The notes beneath the pieces were generated by a model. That model worked only from the letters and a program-made list of their open reading frames with translations, was not told the DNA's origin and made no database searches. The position numbers and the translations under genes are program-made. 25,188 bases of DNA from Chitinophagia bacterium (GTDB lineage Bacteria; Bacteroidota; Bacteroidia; Chitinophagales; Chitinophagaceae), in assembly GCA_010027295.1 (NCBI GenBank), contig RGVM01000002.1:1-25188 (forward strand). The letters run 5' to 3'. Of the stretch, positions 24,164 through 25,188 are shown in pieces. Each line of letters starts with the position of its first letter. Within the stretch, counting starts at the first letter, position 1.

Positions 24164-24195
24164 CAAAGGTATGGATGAAAGGAATACGTGCCAAA
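24164..24195 (-). promoter_or_regulatory. Bacteroidota-type promoter of the S10-spc operon
   Basis: On the minus strand TTTG (24192-24195), exactly 20 nt, then TACCTTTG (24164-24171): a full match to the -33/-7 consensus of the Bacteroidota primary sigma factor. Transcription should start near 24157, giving a leader of about 20 nt before the rpsJ ATG. It lies directly after the fusA terminator. Confidence 0.88.
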
Positions 24196-24231
24196 GAAAT
24201 GCAGGCTTTTTTTGGATGAATCCTGCGATTT

Positions 24232-24268
24232 CTGGAAAAAAGAAGGGGCACCCCTGGAGGCACCCCTT
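24232..24268 (-). terminator. Intrinsic terminator after fusA
   Basis: Read on the minus strand, AAGGGGTGCC (24259-24268) pairs with GGTGCCCCTT (24243-24252). This gives eight Watson-Crick pairs and two G-U wobbles around a 6-nt loop, followed at once by CTTTTTTCC. It separates fusA from the rpsJ promoter, so the S10 cluster is an independent unit. Confidence 0.88.
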
Positions 24269-24292
24269 CGAAGCTTTGGATTCTTTACGTCG

Positions 24293-25188
24293 TCAGTTAT
24301 TCTGGCGGCCCTTCACCTTGGCGATAACTTCTTCCGCTATGTTATTGGGTGCGGGGGAGTAGTGCGAGAACTCCATGGTGGATGTGGCCCTTCCGGACGA
24401 CAGGGAGCGGAGCTGGGTGACATATCCGAACATCTCGCTCAGGGGCACTTTGGCCTTGATGACCTGGGCACCTGCGCGGCTGTCCATTCCTTCCAGCATG
24501 CCCCTGCGTCGGTTGAGGTCGCCGGTCACGTCGCCCATGTACTGCTCGGGCGTGATGACTTCGACCTTCATGATGGGCTCGAGCAGCACGGGCTTGGCCT
24601 TGCGGGCGGCTTCACGGAAGCCGGCCTTGGCGCAGAGCTCGAAGGACATGGAGTCGGAGTCGACGGCGTGGAAGCTGCCGTCAAACACACGGATCTTCAT
24701 GTGCTCGACAGGGTAGTTGGCCAGTACCCCGTTGGACATAGAAGTCTCGAAACCCTTTTGTATGGCGGGCACGAACTCGCGGGGGATGGAGCCGCCGAAG
24801 ATGTCGTTGACGAATTGCATTTGCTTGCCGGGGTTCTCCTTCAGCCACTCCTCGTCGGCTGGCCCCAGGTCGAACTGGATGTCGGCGAACTTGCCTCGGC
24901 CACCGGTCTGCTTCTTCAGGGTCTCCCGGTGCTGGACCGTGGCGTGGAAAGCCTCCTTGTAGGCGACCATGGGAGCACCTTGGTTCACCTCGACCTTGAA
25001 CTCGCGGCGCATGCGGTCGACGATGATCTCGAGGTGCAGCTCGCCCATGCCACTGAGGATGGTCTGCCCGGTCTCCTCGTCGGTCTTGACGCGAAGGGTG
25101 GGGTCCTCCTCGACGAGCTTGGCGATGGCCATACCCATCTTGTCGACATCTGCCTGGGCCTTAGGTTCGACGGCCACCGAGATGACAG
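24293..25188 (-). CDS. fusA: Elongation factor G, C-terminal part (continues beyond the window)
   Basis: The C-terminal ~298 residues of EF-G; the frame is open to the right edge of the window, so the N-terminal GTPase domain lies outside. Visible are domain III ([34 protein letters not shown]), domain IV ([19 protein letters not shown] and the [20 protein letters not shown] region) and domain V ([20 protein letters not shown], then [14 protein letters not shown]). EF-G drives ribosomal translocation with GTP. Position before rpsJ is the standard str-S10 arrangement. The first residues of this fragment are not a start. Confidence 0.97.
   Translation of the reverse strand, partial: VISVAVEPKAQADVDKMGMAIAKLVEEDPTLRVKTDEETGQTILSGMGELHLEIIVDRMRREFKVEVNQGAPMVAYKEAFHATVQHRETLKKQTGGRGKFADIQFDLGPADEEWLKENPGKQMQFVNDIFGGSIPREFVPAIQKGFETSMSNGVLANYPVEHMKIRVFDGSFHAVDSDSMSFELCAKAGFREAARKAKPVLLEPIMKVEVITPEQYMGDVTGDLNRRRGMLEGMDSRAGAQVIKAKVPLSEMFGYVTQLRSLSSGRATSTMEFSHYSPAPNNIAEEVIAKVKGRQNN

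Overview
The window looks like a chromosomal segment of a GC-rich member of the Bacteroidota. The evidence is the family flavour of the ribosomal proteins, SecY, S1 and the plsC-type acyltransferase, and two promoters of the Bacteroidota housekeeping type (TTTG, about 20 nt, TAnnTTTG, here TACCTTTG) in front of rpsJ and the S1 gene. The order within the phylum cannot be fixed from sequence reading alone.

Left part (1-6823): a metabolic and stress region with mixed strands. An SDR oxidoreductase lies divergent to a photolyase/cryptochrome-family gene, which is followed 4 nt later by a flavin reductase-like gene and then a dipeptide epimerase. Next comes a strikingly AT-rich island (about 4008-4647). 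It carries one small membrane-protein gene and a long attC-like inverted repeat, and it resembles a solitary mobile gene cassette. A hotdog acyl-CoA thioesterase, a convergent lysophospholipid acyltransferase and a divergent HAD phosphatase follow.

Middle (6824-11748): a strong terminator, the six-domain ribosomal protein S1 gene with its own promoter and leader, and then six copies of a near-palindromic 11-bp core spaced at exactly 19 bp. Beyond these lie a Tat-exported class V aminotransferase and a BaiN/HI0933-family flavoprotein gene that appears broken by a small frameshifting deletion.

Right part (11749-25188): the S10-spc ribosomal protein cluster on the minus strand. In transcription order it reads fusA (partial), terminator, promoter, rpsJ, a 257-nt structured gap, rplC-rplD-rplW-rplB-rpsS-rplV-rpsC-rplP-rpmC-rpsQ-rplN-rplX-rplE-rpsN-rpsH-rplF-rplR-rpsE-rpmD-rplO-secY-map. 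It stops abruptly at map: the usual infA-rpmJ-rpsM-rpsK-rpsD-rpoA-rplQ block is not there. S3 carries an inserted segment after its KH motif and an Arg/Gly-rich tail.

The best candidates for something not yet described are the 19-bp operator-like array upstream of the S1 gene, the AT-rich cassette with its hairpin, and the structured rpsJ-rplC gap. No CRISPR array, defence system, tRNA, rRNA or complete transposon is visible.
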